Source of the DNA: Mytilus edulis
Taxonomy: Eukaryota; Mollusca; Bivalvia; Mytilida; Mytilidae
Assembly: GCF_963676685.1 (NCBI RefSeq)
Contig: NC_092352.1
Coordinates: 26,307,117 to 26,371,116 of the forward strand
Reading direction: 5' to 3'
DNA: 64,000 nucleotides
The position numbers and the translations under genes are program-made. This document shows, piece by piece, positions 45,601 to 56,023 of the stretch. The notes beneath the pieces are model-generated. The model was not told the DNA's origin. It saw only the letters and a program-made list of their open reading frames with translations, and did not search any database. How positions within the stretch are numbered: the first letter of the stretch is position 1; every line of letters starts with the position of its first letter.

Positions 45601-48355
45601 TTAGAAGGTTCCTGACTTGAGACAGGCATATTAGTGTGTAGTAAAAACATCAAAATGATTAGTAATTGGAATTGTAGCATGAGAATAATCAATTATACCT
45701 GATTGAAATGCCGTTATTGAAATGGCATTAAGCTATCTAAATTTGTTAAATTTTCATGAATATAATTTTAAACCTTAACTGCTGATTTTAGCTCATAACC
45801 CAAGTATCCGCCTCTGACAGTGATGAACATGAATTGTTAGTCCAAGGTTTATGTGCATTCCTGCTGGGTATATGTTGTCTTTATAATGATGATCAAAATG
45901 AAACCTTTAGTAGGTGAGTAAATTTGTCATACATTTTGGGTGCAACTGTGTGAACTTGAATTCAGCTTCATGGCAGGGCTTCCAAAAAATATTTGAGCCA
46001 GCCGGACATTTCATATCTGATCCCGATTTTAATTCCTTAAGACTTAGTCACAAAAGGCAATTATGGTAATCAGATGGCCATTCCAATGATTGACATTACA
46101 TTAAAAAAAACCAATTTTAAACTTTACTTTGATATGATATGAATTTGATGTTCGGATGTAACTGTTAAATTGGCAGTGCATCATTCAAAGTGTGCACATC
46201 AGCGTGCTCATATCTGCCTTAGACTTTTTATTTGTACAAAAACTTTAGTTTAGTTTTCACCTTGTTCTAACCGGATGTTGACTTGACAATGGTAAAACAT
46301 GGACCATAAACAGATACGTAAAATTTGTGTATGTTTAAAAAGCACGACTGAGTGAAGAAGCTCTTTCCATGTTATTTCTTCAACAAAATACTTGAAATGA
46401 ATGTTAGATACAGGTATCAATGATAATTTTAGCATTTTTGAAGAAATGTACGATGTATAATTAAATTTCCCACCTGTGCACATGCGCACACGTGTTCTAG
46501 TTCATACGACGTAGTCTGACGATTTTTCATTTAAAACCTTTTTAAAGTTTTCATCAAATCATGTTGATAAACTAATTTCTAATAATTTTAATCTTTTGGA
46601 CTGAATCAATTAGAAACAAACTGCTGAAAAGTAAGAAAAAAATTGTGAATAGACCGATCAATTATACGATGTCCGGTACTGAATATAGATCACCTGTCAC
46701 CTGAACAGGTAGATTTCAGCTGTCCAACTACTAATTAGCCTTGATTAAAATTAGAAAGGATTGGATTAGGTGTTGATTTGATAGTAATTAATCATCATGT
46801 CACATTTATGACCGGAAATGTGTTGATGTTAAAGGCAAAAGGGTGGGTCAAAAAGATCGTGAATTATGTAAAAATGATCGAAAAAGCCTTGAAAACTAAA
46901 AAGTATATGACCATTTCATGCTTTGCCCAGCCAGACTTTTACCGGACATTATACAAATGACCGGAATATATGACCATTTTGGAAGCCCTGCTTCATGGTC
47001 ATATGATGAAAATGCGTGCTACTTCAGGAATTTAGCTAAGATAGCTACAGATTAGCCATTGTATTTATATTTTAACCTGAACTAAAAAATCATTTTGAAA
47101 AGAAAATCAATGAAAAATATTGTTTCAGTATAAATTTTACAATGCATGTCATGTAGACTGAATATATATCAAGCCAATTAATTTTTATTTGGAAATTTTA
47201 AATTATAAGACTACACCTTTAATCAGTTGTCATTCATTATGGATGTTCAACCTTTGCAAGGGTGTTATATTAAATAAAATGATAATGTATATATATGCAC
47301 TAACATGCTTTAAGTTTATCATTCTAACAATATAACAAATGAGCATAAAAGATTCTAATGCAATTATTTTGTATCAATGGTTTTGATTGGATGACAGTTA
47401 GCGTAAAATTCTCTATCTCCTTGTCTGTTACTAAGGAACTCAACATTTTGAATTGCTGAATGTATTGACATGTAATTTCTACAATAATAAGCCAAAAAAC
47501 TCATATGTTGCACCTAAAAATCTTCTTTTTATCAAATTTTATCACATTTTGAAGCGGCACAGAAGCCGGAAACGCCTGGTGTTTATGTTTGATGCCGGAA
47601 GCATACCTATGACGTCACCTAGTGTAGGGACCAAAGAAGATAACATCTTTTCGTGGAATTTTGTTTAATGAAGATTTTACACTGAAATAATGATTGAAAT
47701 TTAATTATGAACTTGTTTTGCATTAGATTAAAGATAACTGTATTGTATTTGAAGCCTTGTGGACATTTATCGTTAGTTTTACTGTCACAAATACCCGTTT
47801 ACCTATCTCCACTACACGTAGCCAGGTACACTAAATTTGCAACAGTAAAACTACCGATGGACGTCCTTAAAGCTTCAAATACAATACAGTTATCTCTTAA
47901 ATATAAGAAAACCAATAAAAGAAAAAGGATTTCAGCACTCATGCTGCCAATTTTTACAACCAGAAGATATATTGCTTAAAGAATTACATTCTTCACTTGT
48001 TATACATTGGTATAATTTTACAGCATTACGTTAATTGATGGACAAACTGATAATCTAAAACAAATTTAAAAAAATGTATCCATACTCATTGTAAAAATGC
48101 AATTTTCAAAAAAGACATTTGTAAATATGTCTTCATGCATATAACCATTCTTCATTTTCTTTATATATTTCAGAGCCTCTTTACGACAGATTATAGAAAG
48201 AAGAATAGGATTAGAAACATTCACAGACAAATTAACACAAATACCAAAATTTGAAAGCTACACAAAAGCAGCTAAGAAACCACACCTTAATAGTAAACAA
48301 GCCAGCGATATTATATTTGATTATGAATTTACCAGTATATTTAAATCCTTGGAAT
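30626..48355 (+). CDS. USO1: USO1 armadillo-type globular head, exons 1-16
   Basis: Residues 1 to about 624 form the Uso1/p115 head, a stack of armadillo-like helices that binds membranes and dimerises. Exon 1 encodes only the 22-residue MDYFRKYLGPSQ... leader, separated by a 2.7-kb intron from the conserved VERLVDRVQSSTLLDDRRDA. Exons 6-13 carry the best conserved helices. Around residues 267-274 is a mussel-specific looking insertion MDSEAQRSQ in a loop that is variable in the family. Intron lengths range from 0.3 to 2.5 kb, and the long ones are long because of transposon insertions. Confidence 0.93.
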
Positions 48356-51300
48356 GTAAGTACCTTTGTTCTTCTTAAACTAGGCTATATTGCGTTTGCA
48401 GATGAACAAACAATTCAAATTTTTTGTTCCACTTATTTACATTGTTTAAAGAAAGAAATAACACTTGGTAAATTTGGGGCGTCTCCCAAAGTGCTTTTTA
48501 GGATTAACCTTAAGTATTAATGTCTAATAAAAAAAAATGAAAAACCAAAGATGTATAAATACTAGACTTCAAATCTGGTGTGATTAAAGTTTTTCTGGAT
48601 TAATAATTTTCGTGAATTTAGTGGGTTCAGAGGAACAAATAATTCAAATGTTCAACGAATTACAAATTGTCTAAAGGAATGTATGCTGACTTTGACAAAA
48701 CCACGACATCGAATATCCATGAATTTGCAAGTTTTCCTCAATCCACGAAAATTGGTACCCACGAAAATAAATAAATCTACAGTACCTGAGCTATACGACC
48801 AAAAAAGACTTAAATTGAATTGCAAAATCCATTAAAAGTTAACTTTGCAACATGTTTAAATCGCCTATCGTTGTAAACATAATTGTTGTGCCTATGTTGA
48901 CCACTTCAATAATTTTAATACCTCTATTGTCCACATCTATAGTACCATACAATCACTACCTTAGAAAAACAATGTAATGATGAAAAAGTGCACATCAAAA
49001 TCAAGGAAAGTTTGTAACTTTCTTAATCACAAAATGCATAGAACTTATTTCTATTTAAGTCCTTGCATGCTTTAAAGCTTTTCCTGTTGCACATGTTTGT
49101 CTCAACTTCAATTAATTTTGAGGTTAAAATGTCCACATTTACCTATTTAAAGTTTAACTCAAACCTTATTGATGATGTTGTCATTATTAAATTGTGATAT
49201 ATTTCTTTACAGCTGATGTGTTGAAAGCAGTGTCATCAGCAGCTTTCATGGAAGAGAGTAAAAAGAAAATGGCAAGCATGCAGGAACATGAAAAAGTGGT
49301 TAATCAATATAAAGGTTTAATTCAGGAACAGGTAATGTACTTGGAAAACCTTTAACAAGGCCAACTATCTCGTTACAAGGAAATTAATCAATGTATGTAC
49401 AACAACCAAGTCATGTACGAAAAACCCCAAATAATAAATCGGATGCTATTTTCTGTGTAAGCTATGTTCACTTAATTTGCAAAACATTTTATAAATCAAC
49501 CTGATGAGGACAAAGAAACAAAAAAAGTTATTCTTGTTATAATCATATCTTCAAGTACTTGTCCAAACTCTGATTTTTATGATGTAAAAAGCAAAAGAAA
49601 ATAACTTATGGCTATTTAAATTTATCTTGTGTCAAAAATTGAGGTCATTTCTGTTTTCAATATTAAAATCCTTCTTTTTTCAGGATCAAGAATTAAATGA
49701 GACAAAACAGCTTTATCAAATCATTCAACAAAAATACACCAATCAAGAAAAAGAAATTGGAGAAATGAAAGATTTAATACAACAACTTAAAGATAAAAAT
49801 GCACTTTTAAAGGCTCAAAAAGGTATGAACTTACATAGAAAGAATTTATCAGCAACCTTTTCTGTTTTATGTCTCACCTAAGATATAAGCACCACCTGTA
49901 CTAGAAGGGGACATTCTTTTTCTGGTAATATTCCATTTTTTTTTGCAATTTGAAAGAACATCAACATCATAATGAACTTGGGCATAAGTTTCAAGAAGTT
50001 CAGACCACAACTTTATGACTAAATATAGTAATCGGAAACTTTAACCAGATATATTTCTATGATGAGCTAACTTTGAAATTTGGGTCAAAACTGTAATTTG
50101 GTATATATTTTAAAATAACTACATCAAAATGAACATGTATTAAAATTCAAGTGGATGTGACCACAGTTTAAAAGAAGATGTGGTATGATTGTGAATATCA
50201 CAACTATCCACCAGGTACCAAATTATGTAGATTGAAGTAACAATATTATGTTACAGTATTGCCTTCAGCAATGAGAAAAACCTGTACCATGTAATAGGCT
50301 TATGAGGGAACACTGATATGACAAAAAATACACCTCTTTATTGTAAACTACCTTTGACAAAAAACAAAACTTGCAATCTGATATGAGACTAAAAAACAAA
50401 AGTTAAAGAAAACCAATCAACACCATTGCCAAGAGAAAAGGGACAAACTGACAAACAATAACAACTCCCCTCCCCTTCCCCCCAAAAAATACATAGAAAA
50501 ACTAAAATTGAGTGACCTCAACTAATGATAAACTCAGTTTATCTGGAATAGTTAGTACTTTTTGACATTTTTTCACACAAATTTGAGGACATTGGCTGTC
50601 TAGTAAAGTGAAATTGCTCATGTTACATTGGCTTAGTATGGATTTTATTAAATTTGTTCTTTTTTTGTCAGTTTATCTTCACATTTTATGCACTATTATA
50701 AGTTGAATTATAAAAAGCATACATCTAAATGATCTGATACACTTTTTTCTTCCTATTTATAATATACTCACCCACTTTACAAATTTTCCCATGTACTTTT
50801 GCAAATTTAGTATTAATCTTCATTGTAGCACCAAGTCCTGCTGTTGAAGATGGTAAAAAAGACGAAGAATTACGTTCTTTGCAACAAGAAATGGAAAATC
50901 TTAGACTTAATTTAACAGAAAAAGACTCAGCTCTAGGGAGATTAGTGAGTATAATGTAACATTTAATTTCACCAAATGATTTATATTGATATGAATACAA
51001 TGAAATGTAGTCGAGAAATTAGTCTTCCACACAAAGGTGGACATTCACTGATTTCAATTTTAACTTTTACAAAAAAAACATTTGTTACATTGAAATCAAC
51101 AAGAATAGGCAGAACTTTAATTTTATACATGTATTTAGGAAATCAATTGTTAATTTCAAAATAAACAACAAAAAGATGCAATCTTACATTTTGAAAATTT
51201 CTCTTACAGAAAGATGATTTGACAAGAGCTGAAGCCCAGATCATTACTCAGAATGACACAGAAGAAAATAAAGAAAATAATCCTAGTGAAATAGCAGTTT

Positions 51301-53118
51301 TAAGTGCTACTGTTAATAGACTAAATATAGATTTACAAGAATGTAGACAAATTATAACAAATAAAGACTCAGAAATTAGTAGATTACAAGTGCAATATAA
51401 TGAAGCTAATAGAGAAGTGGAAACTTTGGTAAGTTAATAAGCTTGCTGGTTTTACTTTTATGTAGTACTTCTGTCACTGGAATGAAACATAAATTAAGCT
51501 CAAGAAATTGAATTGCCAACTTTGTTTTAGATATTTTTATATCTATTTGAAGCTAGGAACATACCTTTTTGAAATAAATAAAACATGTTGAATTTTCTTC
51601 TTTTTCTCCATTTTACTGTCAAATAAAGACATCTTTTCAATGCATACATTAAGTTTATTTTAGCTTGCATACTTATTTTTTCATCTTTTGCTCAATAATT
51701 CTACATTTTCATTGTTTGTAATTTGATTTCAAGTCTCTTGTCATTTTATAAAAGTTTTAATTTTCAAATTGAAATAACAAAATAACTGTTTAATAATAAG
51801 TTTCATGACTGAAAAGGACCTTTAAAAAATAGCCAAATCAATCTAAGTCATTTTTGCCTGCAGGTATGAAAACCATCAGGTCTATATGAAGTAATTCTGC
51901 AGTGTGGATTTTTTTTCAATCAGTTAAAAGATCATCAGCATTTTTTTAGAAAAGAAATAACTATTATTGGACACTAACTTTTCTTTCAGCATTCTTTTTT
52001 CAAATTCTTTTTCTATACTTCAGAAACAAACAGCTGTAGTTAATAGTCATTCAGAAGTGGATACAAGTAGTTTAGAAAAGGAAATTAATAAGTTAAAGGA
52101 GGAAAAATCGCAACTGATGGAAAGAATAAAGAAATCTAACGAAGAAAATCTCAAAGCAATAGATAAATATAATGTGAGTATATTTAAATATGTCTACATA
52201 TTGAAAAATTATAACTCTCTTAAATTGTCTCTTTTTCAAAGTTGAAAGTTCAAATTGTTTTTACCTTTTATTGTGGTAACCAGGGGAATACATTGATTAT
52301 AATGTTTGAGGTGTATTGAACCAAATAAGGGAGTCCATTAATGTCACTTTACTTACAAGTTACATGCATTTGTTAATAATGTAGTTACCAAACCTAGGAA
52401 TAGTTTTTCACACAACAGTATTGTAACTTCTGAAATCGTGTTGATAAGATGTCTTTTTAAATATTTTTTTATGAGAGTTTTAGGATTCATATGATGACTC
52501 TTTTGATGTACTTTATTTTCATATTTTCATTTTTTTCTGCGTTTTGATTTAGAAACTAGAAGAAGAGAAGAAATCAATAGAAAATGATAGGCTAGGAGTA
52601 GAAGATGAGTTGGACACATTGAAGAAAGAACAAGAAGATTTACTAGTTCTCTTAGCAGATCAAGATACCAAAATAGATAAATATAAAACAAAATTGAAGG
52701 AATTAGGTGAACAGGTAAGACCAAATAAGTTTCATGAAGAAATTCAAAATTTTAATCAAATTAAATGTGTCCCCTATGTTCTCAACAGTAATTTTATTCA
52801 TATGATATTAAGCAGGTGTACTACTGGTATCATTTCATTGTTTATGAAACCAGTGATTATTATTCTTTAACAGATTATAACAGATGCCTTCAAATATATG
52901 TTGAATGCAGTACATTATCAGGATTTGTTTTTATCATTTGTGTATCTTATCAAAAGAGTTTCTGGTGGTGCAAATTATATTTTAAATGTTAATTAAGATA
53001 TATTTCAACTGCATTTTAAGTAAATACATTTGTGTTTCTTCCTTAATTTTAGGTGGATGATGATGATGATGACGATGATCTAGGAGATGATTTAGATGAT
53101 GAAGATGAAGAATCATGA
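30626..53118 (+). CDS. USO1: general vesicular transport factor p115 (USO1), complete, 23 coding exons
   Basis: Exons: 30626-30691, 33430-33516, 33868-33932, 34785-34858, 35627-35730, 36009-36167, 38701-38821, 39217-39407, 39905-39980, 40574-40638, 41057-41145, 41510-41664, 43109-43314, 45355-45465, 45792-45913, 48174-48355, 49213-49331, 49684-49822, 50829-50944, 51210-51428, 52024-52173, 52553-52714, 53053-53118. All junctions use AG/GT and keep frame; the sum is 2,844 bases, 947 residues plus stop, close to the roughly 960 of vertebrate p115. p115 is a homodimeric golgin-like tether acting with Rab1, GM130, giantin and SNAREs in ER-to-Golgi and intra-Golgi transport. Conserved strings are plain: SSTLLDDRR, VSPMGVSKLMDLL, KIVAFENAFERL, GWSAQKVTN, QLLCGGLFS and KKEQEDLLVLLADQD. 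Nothing is truncated or shifted. Confidence 0.96.
30861..30945 (+). repeat. tRNA-like sequence (SINE head or tRNA relic) in USO1 intron 1
   Basis: An A-box-like tggcttagtggttagga (30869-30885) and a B-box gggttcaaccc (30912-30922) lie at tRNA-like spacing. The stems of a functional tRNA cannot be closed convincingly and the 3' side runs into a G-rich tract. I read it as the promoter head of a SINE. Confidence 0.5.
31113..31255. mobile_element. 143-bp MITE with perfect 15-bp inverted ends
   Basis: tacaccttatcgcta (31113-31127) and tagcgataaggtgta (31241-31255) are exact reverse complements; both termini are TA. Located in USO1 intron 1. Part of the same terminal motif ('acaccttacc...cttatcgct') appears just upstream at 30,957-30,985. 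Confidence 0.75.
32100..32605 (-). repeat. GAGCCT-hairpin repeat family, minus orientation
   Basis: Carries 'ggttattatcttgaatatta', 'gatagagataaactgtaaac', 'caaggtgaacgacac' and ends with the hairpin aggctct-tt-agagcct at 32585-32600. Inserted in USO1 intron 1. Confidence 0.7.
32675..33316. mobile_element. 640-bp element with six subterminal TTTGCGCC motifs
   Basis: Each end has three spaced copies of catttgcgccaa or its near form: on the left at about 32,692-32,742 and on the right, inverted, at about 33,237-33,308. The ends are imperfect inverted repeats (ggtgctttgcttttgcgcc / ggcgcaaatgcaatgcgcc). The interior is AT-rich and non-coding. Clustered subterminal motifs of this kind usually bind a transposase. 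Confidence 0.65.
34051..34110 (+). ncRNA. hammerhead ribozyme motif
   Basis: The conserved core is complete: CTGATGA at 34062-34068, a 4-bp stem II gtct/agac (34069-34072 with 34078-34081, loop tatgt), GAAA at 34082-34085 and the cleavage triplet GTC at 34091-34093, with cleavage expected after C34093. Between GAAA and GTC the self-complementary acgcgcgt can form only a tiny stem III in the monomer but a full 8-bp stem between two copies. Stem I is formed by gcatca (34057-34062 region) with tggcgt and has one mismatch. Hammerheads with minimal stem III are known from animal retrozymes and Penelope-like elements. It lies in USO1 intron 3. Confidence 0.8.
34249..34408. mobile_element. 57-bp-arm foldback element
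   Basis: Arms 34249-34305 (aataattttatcctgccatg...) and 34351-34408 (...catggtaggatagaattatt) are almost perfect inverses around a 45-base loop. In USO1 intron 3; the nascent RNA would form a very stable hairpin. Confidence 0.8.
34993..35045 (+). mobile_element. hAT left-end fragment
   Basis: cagggcttcctaaaaatatt followed by tgaaccagtcgaact matches the left end of the complete hAT element at 45974. No right end is seen nearby, so this is a truncated copy. Confidence 0.5.
35285..35545 (-). repeat. minus-strand SINE-like repeat with tRNA-type B box
   Basis: On the minus strand a B box GGGTTCGAATCCC (35495-35507) follows an A-box-like tagtgcaatagta, and the body contains 'gactctacgagtc' and AT dinucleotide runs. 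It lies in USO1 intron 4. Confidence 0.55.
36240..36415 (+). repeat. 'gccaatgagacaactctcc' dispersed repeat, copy 2
   Basis: Same family as 2690-2845: 'gacacagaaattaacaacta', 'caatgagcaaaggcc' and 'aaaggcccagaaatgacaa'. In USO1 intron 6, directly ahead of the palindromic element. Confidence 0.65.
36470..38404. mobile_element. 1.9-kb palindromic element with ~500-bp inverted arms
   Basis: The arms 36470-36968 and 37899-38404 are inverted copies (tatacacggctggtaatcta at one end, tagattaccagccgtgtata at the other) that differ at scattered positions. The spacer of about 930 bp has no recognisable protein. Each arm keeps the same ~95-codon frame open, reading inward (36466-36762 plus, 38106-38414 minus). 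Most differences between the two frames change amino acids. Target duplication is unclear (possibly tgt). It lies in USO1 intron 6 and could be a foldback DNA transposon. Confidence 0.75.
38845..38904 (+). repeat. two-copy 30-bp tandem duplication
   Basis: gtcatgtgatcatacgtaca + atgtatcttt occurs twice in tandem, 23 bases after the USO1 exon 7 donor. Confidence 0.9.
40055..40265. mobile_element. 211-bp TA MITE in USO1 intron 9
   Basis: Ends tactgaaaattcagaaatta and taatttctgaatttacagta are inverted repeats, and internal 'cgcaataat' motifs recur. A relative with the same ends is at 44488-44684. Confidence 0.75.
40503..40579 (+). repeat. USO1: 38-bp tandem duplication spanning the exon 10 acceptor
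   Basis: taggttcaacatg...ctgtatttt(g/a)ggtttat is present twice, at 40503-40540 and 40541-40579. The second copy carries the used acceptor ttttag|GTTTATTG at 40573/40574. The first has ttttgg, so its acceptor is disabled. Confidence 0.85.
41853..42990 (+). repeat. GAGCCT-hairpin family, two units in USO1 intron 12
   Basis: Begins agctcacctggcccctttgg and carries 'gatagagataaactgtaaac', 'ccccttaaggagttattgcc' and two unit ends, each with aggctct-tt-agagcct (42590-42605 and 42970-42985) and 'ctctagt'. The second unit is a 5'-truncated tandem partner of the first. Confidence 0.75.
43399..44217 (+). repeat. 170-bp direct repeat pair in USO1 intron 13
   Basis: 43399-43570 and 44048-44217 are nearly identical (gtagatctttgttccagtag, gtcaccagcagaagataaac, ggtatggcttagaagtgcct). 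The 477 bases between show no other copy. Direct repeats in one intron allow loss of the spacer by recombination. Confidence 0.85.
44488..44684. mobile_element. 197-bp TA MITE in USO1 intron 13
   Basis: Ends tactgtaaattcagaaatta and gtttctgaatttacagta are inverted repeats of the same kind as 40055-40265. The interior is more decayed. Confidence 0.7.
44729..47300 (+). repeat. pair of direct repeats in introns 13 and 15
   Basis: 'acacctttaatcagttgtca' with 'gatgttcaacctttgca' occurs at 44729-44820 and again at 47205-47300. They are two diverged copies of a dispersed sequence and flank exons 14 and 15 and the hAT element. Confidence 0.65.
45974..46990. mobile_element. 1.0-kb non-autonomous hAT element with 8-bp target duplication
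   Basis: Ends cagggcttccaaaa and ttttggaagccctg are perfect 14-bp inverted repeats. The host sequence cttcatgg is duplicated on both sides (45966-45973 and 46991-46998). CAGGG-type ends with 8-bp duplications define the hAT superfamily. The 1,017-bp interior has no transposase frame, so it depends on an enzyme from elsewhere. In USO1 intron 15. Confidence 0.9.
47450..48170. other. USO1 intron 15, right part
   Basis: A patch at 47,550-47,630 is richer in CpG and holds ccggaa cores and a tgacgtca palindrome (47609-47616 region). Two short frames (47453-47668 and 47707-47979) have no family features or splice support. I see no gene here. Confidence 0.4.
48590..48785. mobile_element. mariner-like MITE family copy 2
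   Basis: Matches 4325-4545 ('gttcaacgaattacaaat', 'ttggtacccacgaaaataaa', ending 'ctacagtac'). In USO1 intron 16. Confidence 0.6.
49213..52714 (+). CDS. USO1: USO1 coiled-coil tail, exons 17-22
   Basis: Residues about 625-926 are rich in Glu, Lys, Gln and Leu in heptad order (for example EQDQELNETKQLYQII and EIGEMKDLIQQLKDKN), without prolines except in a linker near residue 712 (APSPAVED). This is the rod that spans between membranes and binds SNAREs. The last block, KKEQEDLLVLLADQDTKI, is nearly invariant in the family and confirms the C-terminal part. Sequence between heptad blocks is much more diverged than the head. Confidence 0.92.
50160..50300 (+). repeat. 'aagatgtggtatgattg' family, copy 3
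   Basis: Starts gaagatgtggtatgattgtg and keeps 'ccttcagcaatgagaaaaa' further on, diverged otherwise. In USO1 intron 18. Confidence 0.5.
53053..53118 (+). CDS. USO1: USO1 acidic C-terminal tail, exon 23
   Basis: The final 21 residues are almost all Asp and Glu (eight Asp in a row after the first Val), ending Glu-Glu-Ser-stop at 53116-53118. In p115 the acidic tail binds GM130 and giantin and is regulated by phosphorylation. The GAT repeats make this exon prone to length change. Confidence 0.93.
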   Translation: MDDDDDDDDLGDDLDDEDEES

Positions 53119-53235
53119 TAGACATTGAAAAGACTAGCAATCTAATTACTGTGTAACCAGTAAGAGTATGGGGCCAAGAGAGTGTGCAGCTAGAATTGTA
53201 AAAGATATCTATGATGGATACTTGTGAACTTGGCA

Positions 53236-55311
53236 AATAAAAAATATTCAATGAAATGTACTTGATTGATTGTTACCAAAGTTTAATATCTGAAGGGCAA
53301 ATAGTTATTTTAAAACAAACTATTTAGTGTCCTGCAAATTGTAGAAGTGCATATCATATTCTGGGGTTTATTTTGGTGCAATTTTGAAGATTTTTTTTTG
53401 TAATTGCTAATTACATTTAAGGTATGTAGTCTACTTTCTCATTTGATAATTTTTTATTCAGAATTTCAAATCTTTCAAATTATATAACAATATTCAGTAT
53501 AATTTTAAGACAGATATTAAATATCTTAATACTTTATATAATGTAGATAAAACTAATGATATTGAAATTTGAGATATTCACAGATGCATTGCATATTGGT
53601 CTAATAATTAAAATCTTTATCTGCAATCTTTATTTTTTTATGAAACACGATTCTTAACTAATTAGAATAAGCATCATAACAGAATATGAATATGCACCAA
53701 TTTATATCTATCTTACATTTAATTTGAAATAAAAATGAAGCTTAACAATTATTATCCATATTCCAACCATATTAAAGGCCCAAGATAAAGTCAAAGAGAT
53801 AGATAGAAATATATTAACACATGTCTGTCCTTGCCTTCTTTAAAAATACAAGCTGAAACTATTTTTTTTTATCTTGCCTGCAGATATGATTTGTTTGTGT
53901 GTTTTTTATAATGATCAGTTGAAGGTTATTTCAACTTTATTGAATAAAGCAACAGTAATTCCTTATTTATGGACACATTAATGTATGTCTGAGAGTAGTT
54001 AAACAGGGTTTGCATTAAATGATAAAGAGTGTATGGTAAACATATCCAAAATAATATGCTTTTTGAGGGATAGAGCAAGAATTTCATTTAGAGAGCTTCC
54101 ATGTCATACCACACTTTGCACTTGTTAAGCAAATATAATAGTAAGAGTGAGTGCAATAATATTCTGCTTTTAGGTGTAAATGGTACTCTTTAGTTAAAAG
54201 GGCATAGATAGAGTTCATCTTTTTTGTTAAATATTTTACTTATGAACAGAAAAATGTGATTTTGGAGATAGCTATGAAGTTATTGAATATACATGATTGA
54301 TTTTTTTTTTTGCTTTGTAAAACCAGTACATTAAAAAGGATAGCTCTTTTTATCAAGGGAAAAAGGGGTTAGGGATGTTGGTACATATTGTGGATTCATT
54401 ACTATTAGTTGGATACCAATTTTCCTGGATTTCGTGGGTACAAGTGAACCAGGAAATTAAATGTTCACCAAATAACATATTTTATATAGGCTTGTATGCA
54501 GATTTGTGCAAAACCACCAATTGATATATCAATGAGCATGAAAGTTTTCCTTAATCCTCTAAAAATGGTACCCATGAAAATAAATGAATCCACGATATGA
54601 TAATATACATGATTTTATTTAAGAGGTTCTATCTCTGCTGTGTAAAACCAAAACATCACATATTATGCCTCTTTTTATGTCTTTTAAATGACATCAATTC
54701 TTCAAACCAGCCAATCTATTACCAATGTTAAATTCCACAACTCGAAGGGCTGAAATGGAGAAGGTTCTGTCAAGTAGTTAAATTATTTATTAATTGTTGT
54801 TTGCTTAATGTCTAGTGGCAAATTATGTAGAACCATAGCACTGCTTTATATATACTGAGTGATGGAGCCTTTTGTTAGCTTAAAGTGGGATAATTCTACT
54901 GCTGGACAGACCATTCTAGAGATAAACTAATATAAAAAAATCTTTTTAAGCTGATGTATAAATGATAATTCAAAAAATGAAACTGAGTGAAGTCTTTTAT
55001 TTATTGGTAGTGTATAGTTAAGTATAAATGTTTTATGTTCCTGCTTTAATGTTTTTGAACCAACAATAAGTTTATTTATTTCTAAACTTGTGAAGTACTA
55101 TGTTATTTAGATATTTATAATCTATATTTTTCTACAAAATCTGTGATATTTTTTTCGTTTCTGCTCAAATGCAAAAAATTTCAAAATGTAGCAGAGCAAT
55201 TCTTAGGTAGATAATAGTGTATATGTAACAATGTTCAGTGTCTTTTTTTCCTCAGCTGTAAAAATTACATGTTATTTTGAAAGTGCTTTTTCAAAGGTTT
55301 GTCAAAATAAA
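53236..55311 (+). terminator. USO1: candidate poly(A) signals of USO1
   Basis: AATAAA occurs at 53236-53241 (118 bases after the stop), 53943-53948 and 55306-55311. The last is followed by a GT-rich stretch. Short and long 3' untranslated regions are both possible; the interval contains no exon. Confidence 0.45.
54390..54600. mobile_element. mariner-like MITE family copy 3
   Basis: Third diverged copy of 4325-4545 ('ttggataccaattttcctgg', 'ggcttgtatgcagattt', 'atgaaaataaatgaatccac'). If the long USO1 3' end is used it would be part of the mRNA. Confidence 0.6.
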
Positions 55312-55766
55312 TTGATCACATTTTGTGTTGGTTTTTTTTCCATTTAGTCTACTCGTCATTCTTCAGACATATAAAATATGTTAGTTAATTAAACCTTCAT
55401 CTGCATAAATACAACCATTGTACAAAAGTATGAAGTTATTTAATTTCATGAAAGGCCCTTGTTTGTGTCTGTGTGTGTGTGTTTGTGCATGATACTTTGT
55501 CATATTATTTAGAGATTCAAATGTTTAAAGAAATATTTTTATGTTACATTGGTTGTATAAAATTATACACTTAATAAAATGTTAATGAATTTTAGCTAGT
55601 GTTTGTTACTTAAAGACCTTTAATGGTACTACTTCACTGTACATTCTGAGAATTAATCTGAGGCATGTATAAACAATAAGGTAGAAATGGAACTATTGGA
55701 TGCCAAACTTTTTTTAATAACTATGTAATTTGCTTAACATCTGCACTTTGATCTTACTTGTAAAGA

Positions 55767-56023
55767 GGGGCCTTGGTGGCCGAGTGGTCTAAGAAGTTAC
55801 TACTGTAATCACTAGCCAGTCAACACCGAGGTTGTGAATTTCGAACCCCAATCGTGTGGGTGCACTCGACTCAAATCTTAATTGACTAGGATTGTCAGTT
55901 TTCCTATCGAAGGTTGATGGTTTTCTCCAGCACTCCAGCTTCCTCCACCGATAAAAACTGGCCACCACGAAATAGCCTAAATGCTTAAAAGTGGCGTTAA
56001 AAACACCAAAAATAAAAAATAAA
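55767..56023 (+). mobile_element. 257-bp tRNA-derived SINE with perfect 16-bp target duplication
   Basis: The head has an A box tggccgagtggtctaag and a B-box region ggttgtgaatttcgaacccc. The body carries 'ttctccagcactccagcttc', 'ctggccaccacgaaatagcc' and the tail 'gtggcgttaaaaacacc', the conserved core of mollusc SINEs. atcttacttgtaaaga occurs on both sides (55751-55766 and 56024-56039) without a mismatch. The B box has one T more than a normal TTCGAA context (gaatttcgaacc). Confidence 0.92.

Noticed and set aside
47453..47979. Two frames in USO1 intron 15 as a nested gene
   Set aside because: No splice sites in agreement, no conserved motif and no promoter-to-poly(A) order.
52527..53251. 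Minus-strand frames rich in Leu or His
   Set aside because: Antisense of USO1 exons 22 and 23; the His run is the reverse of the Asp codons.
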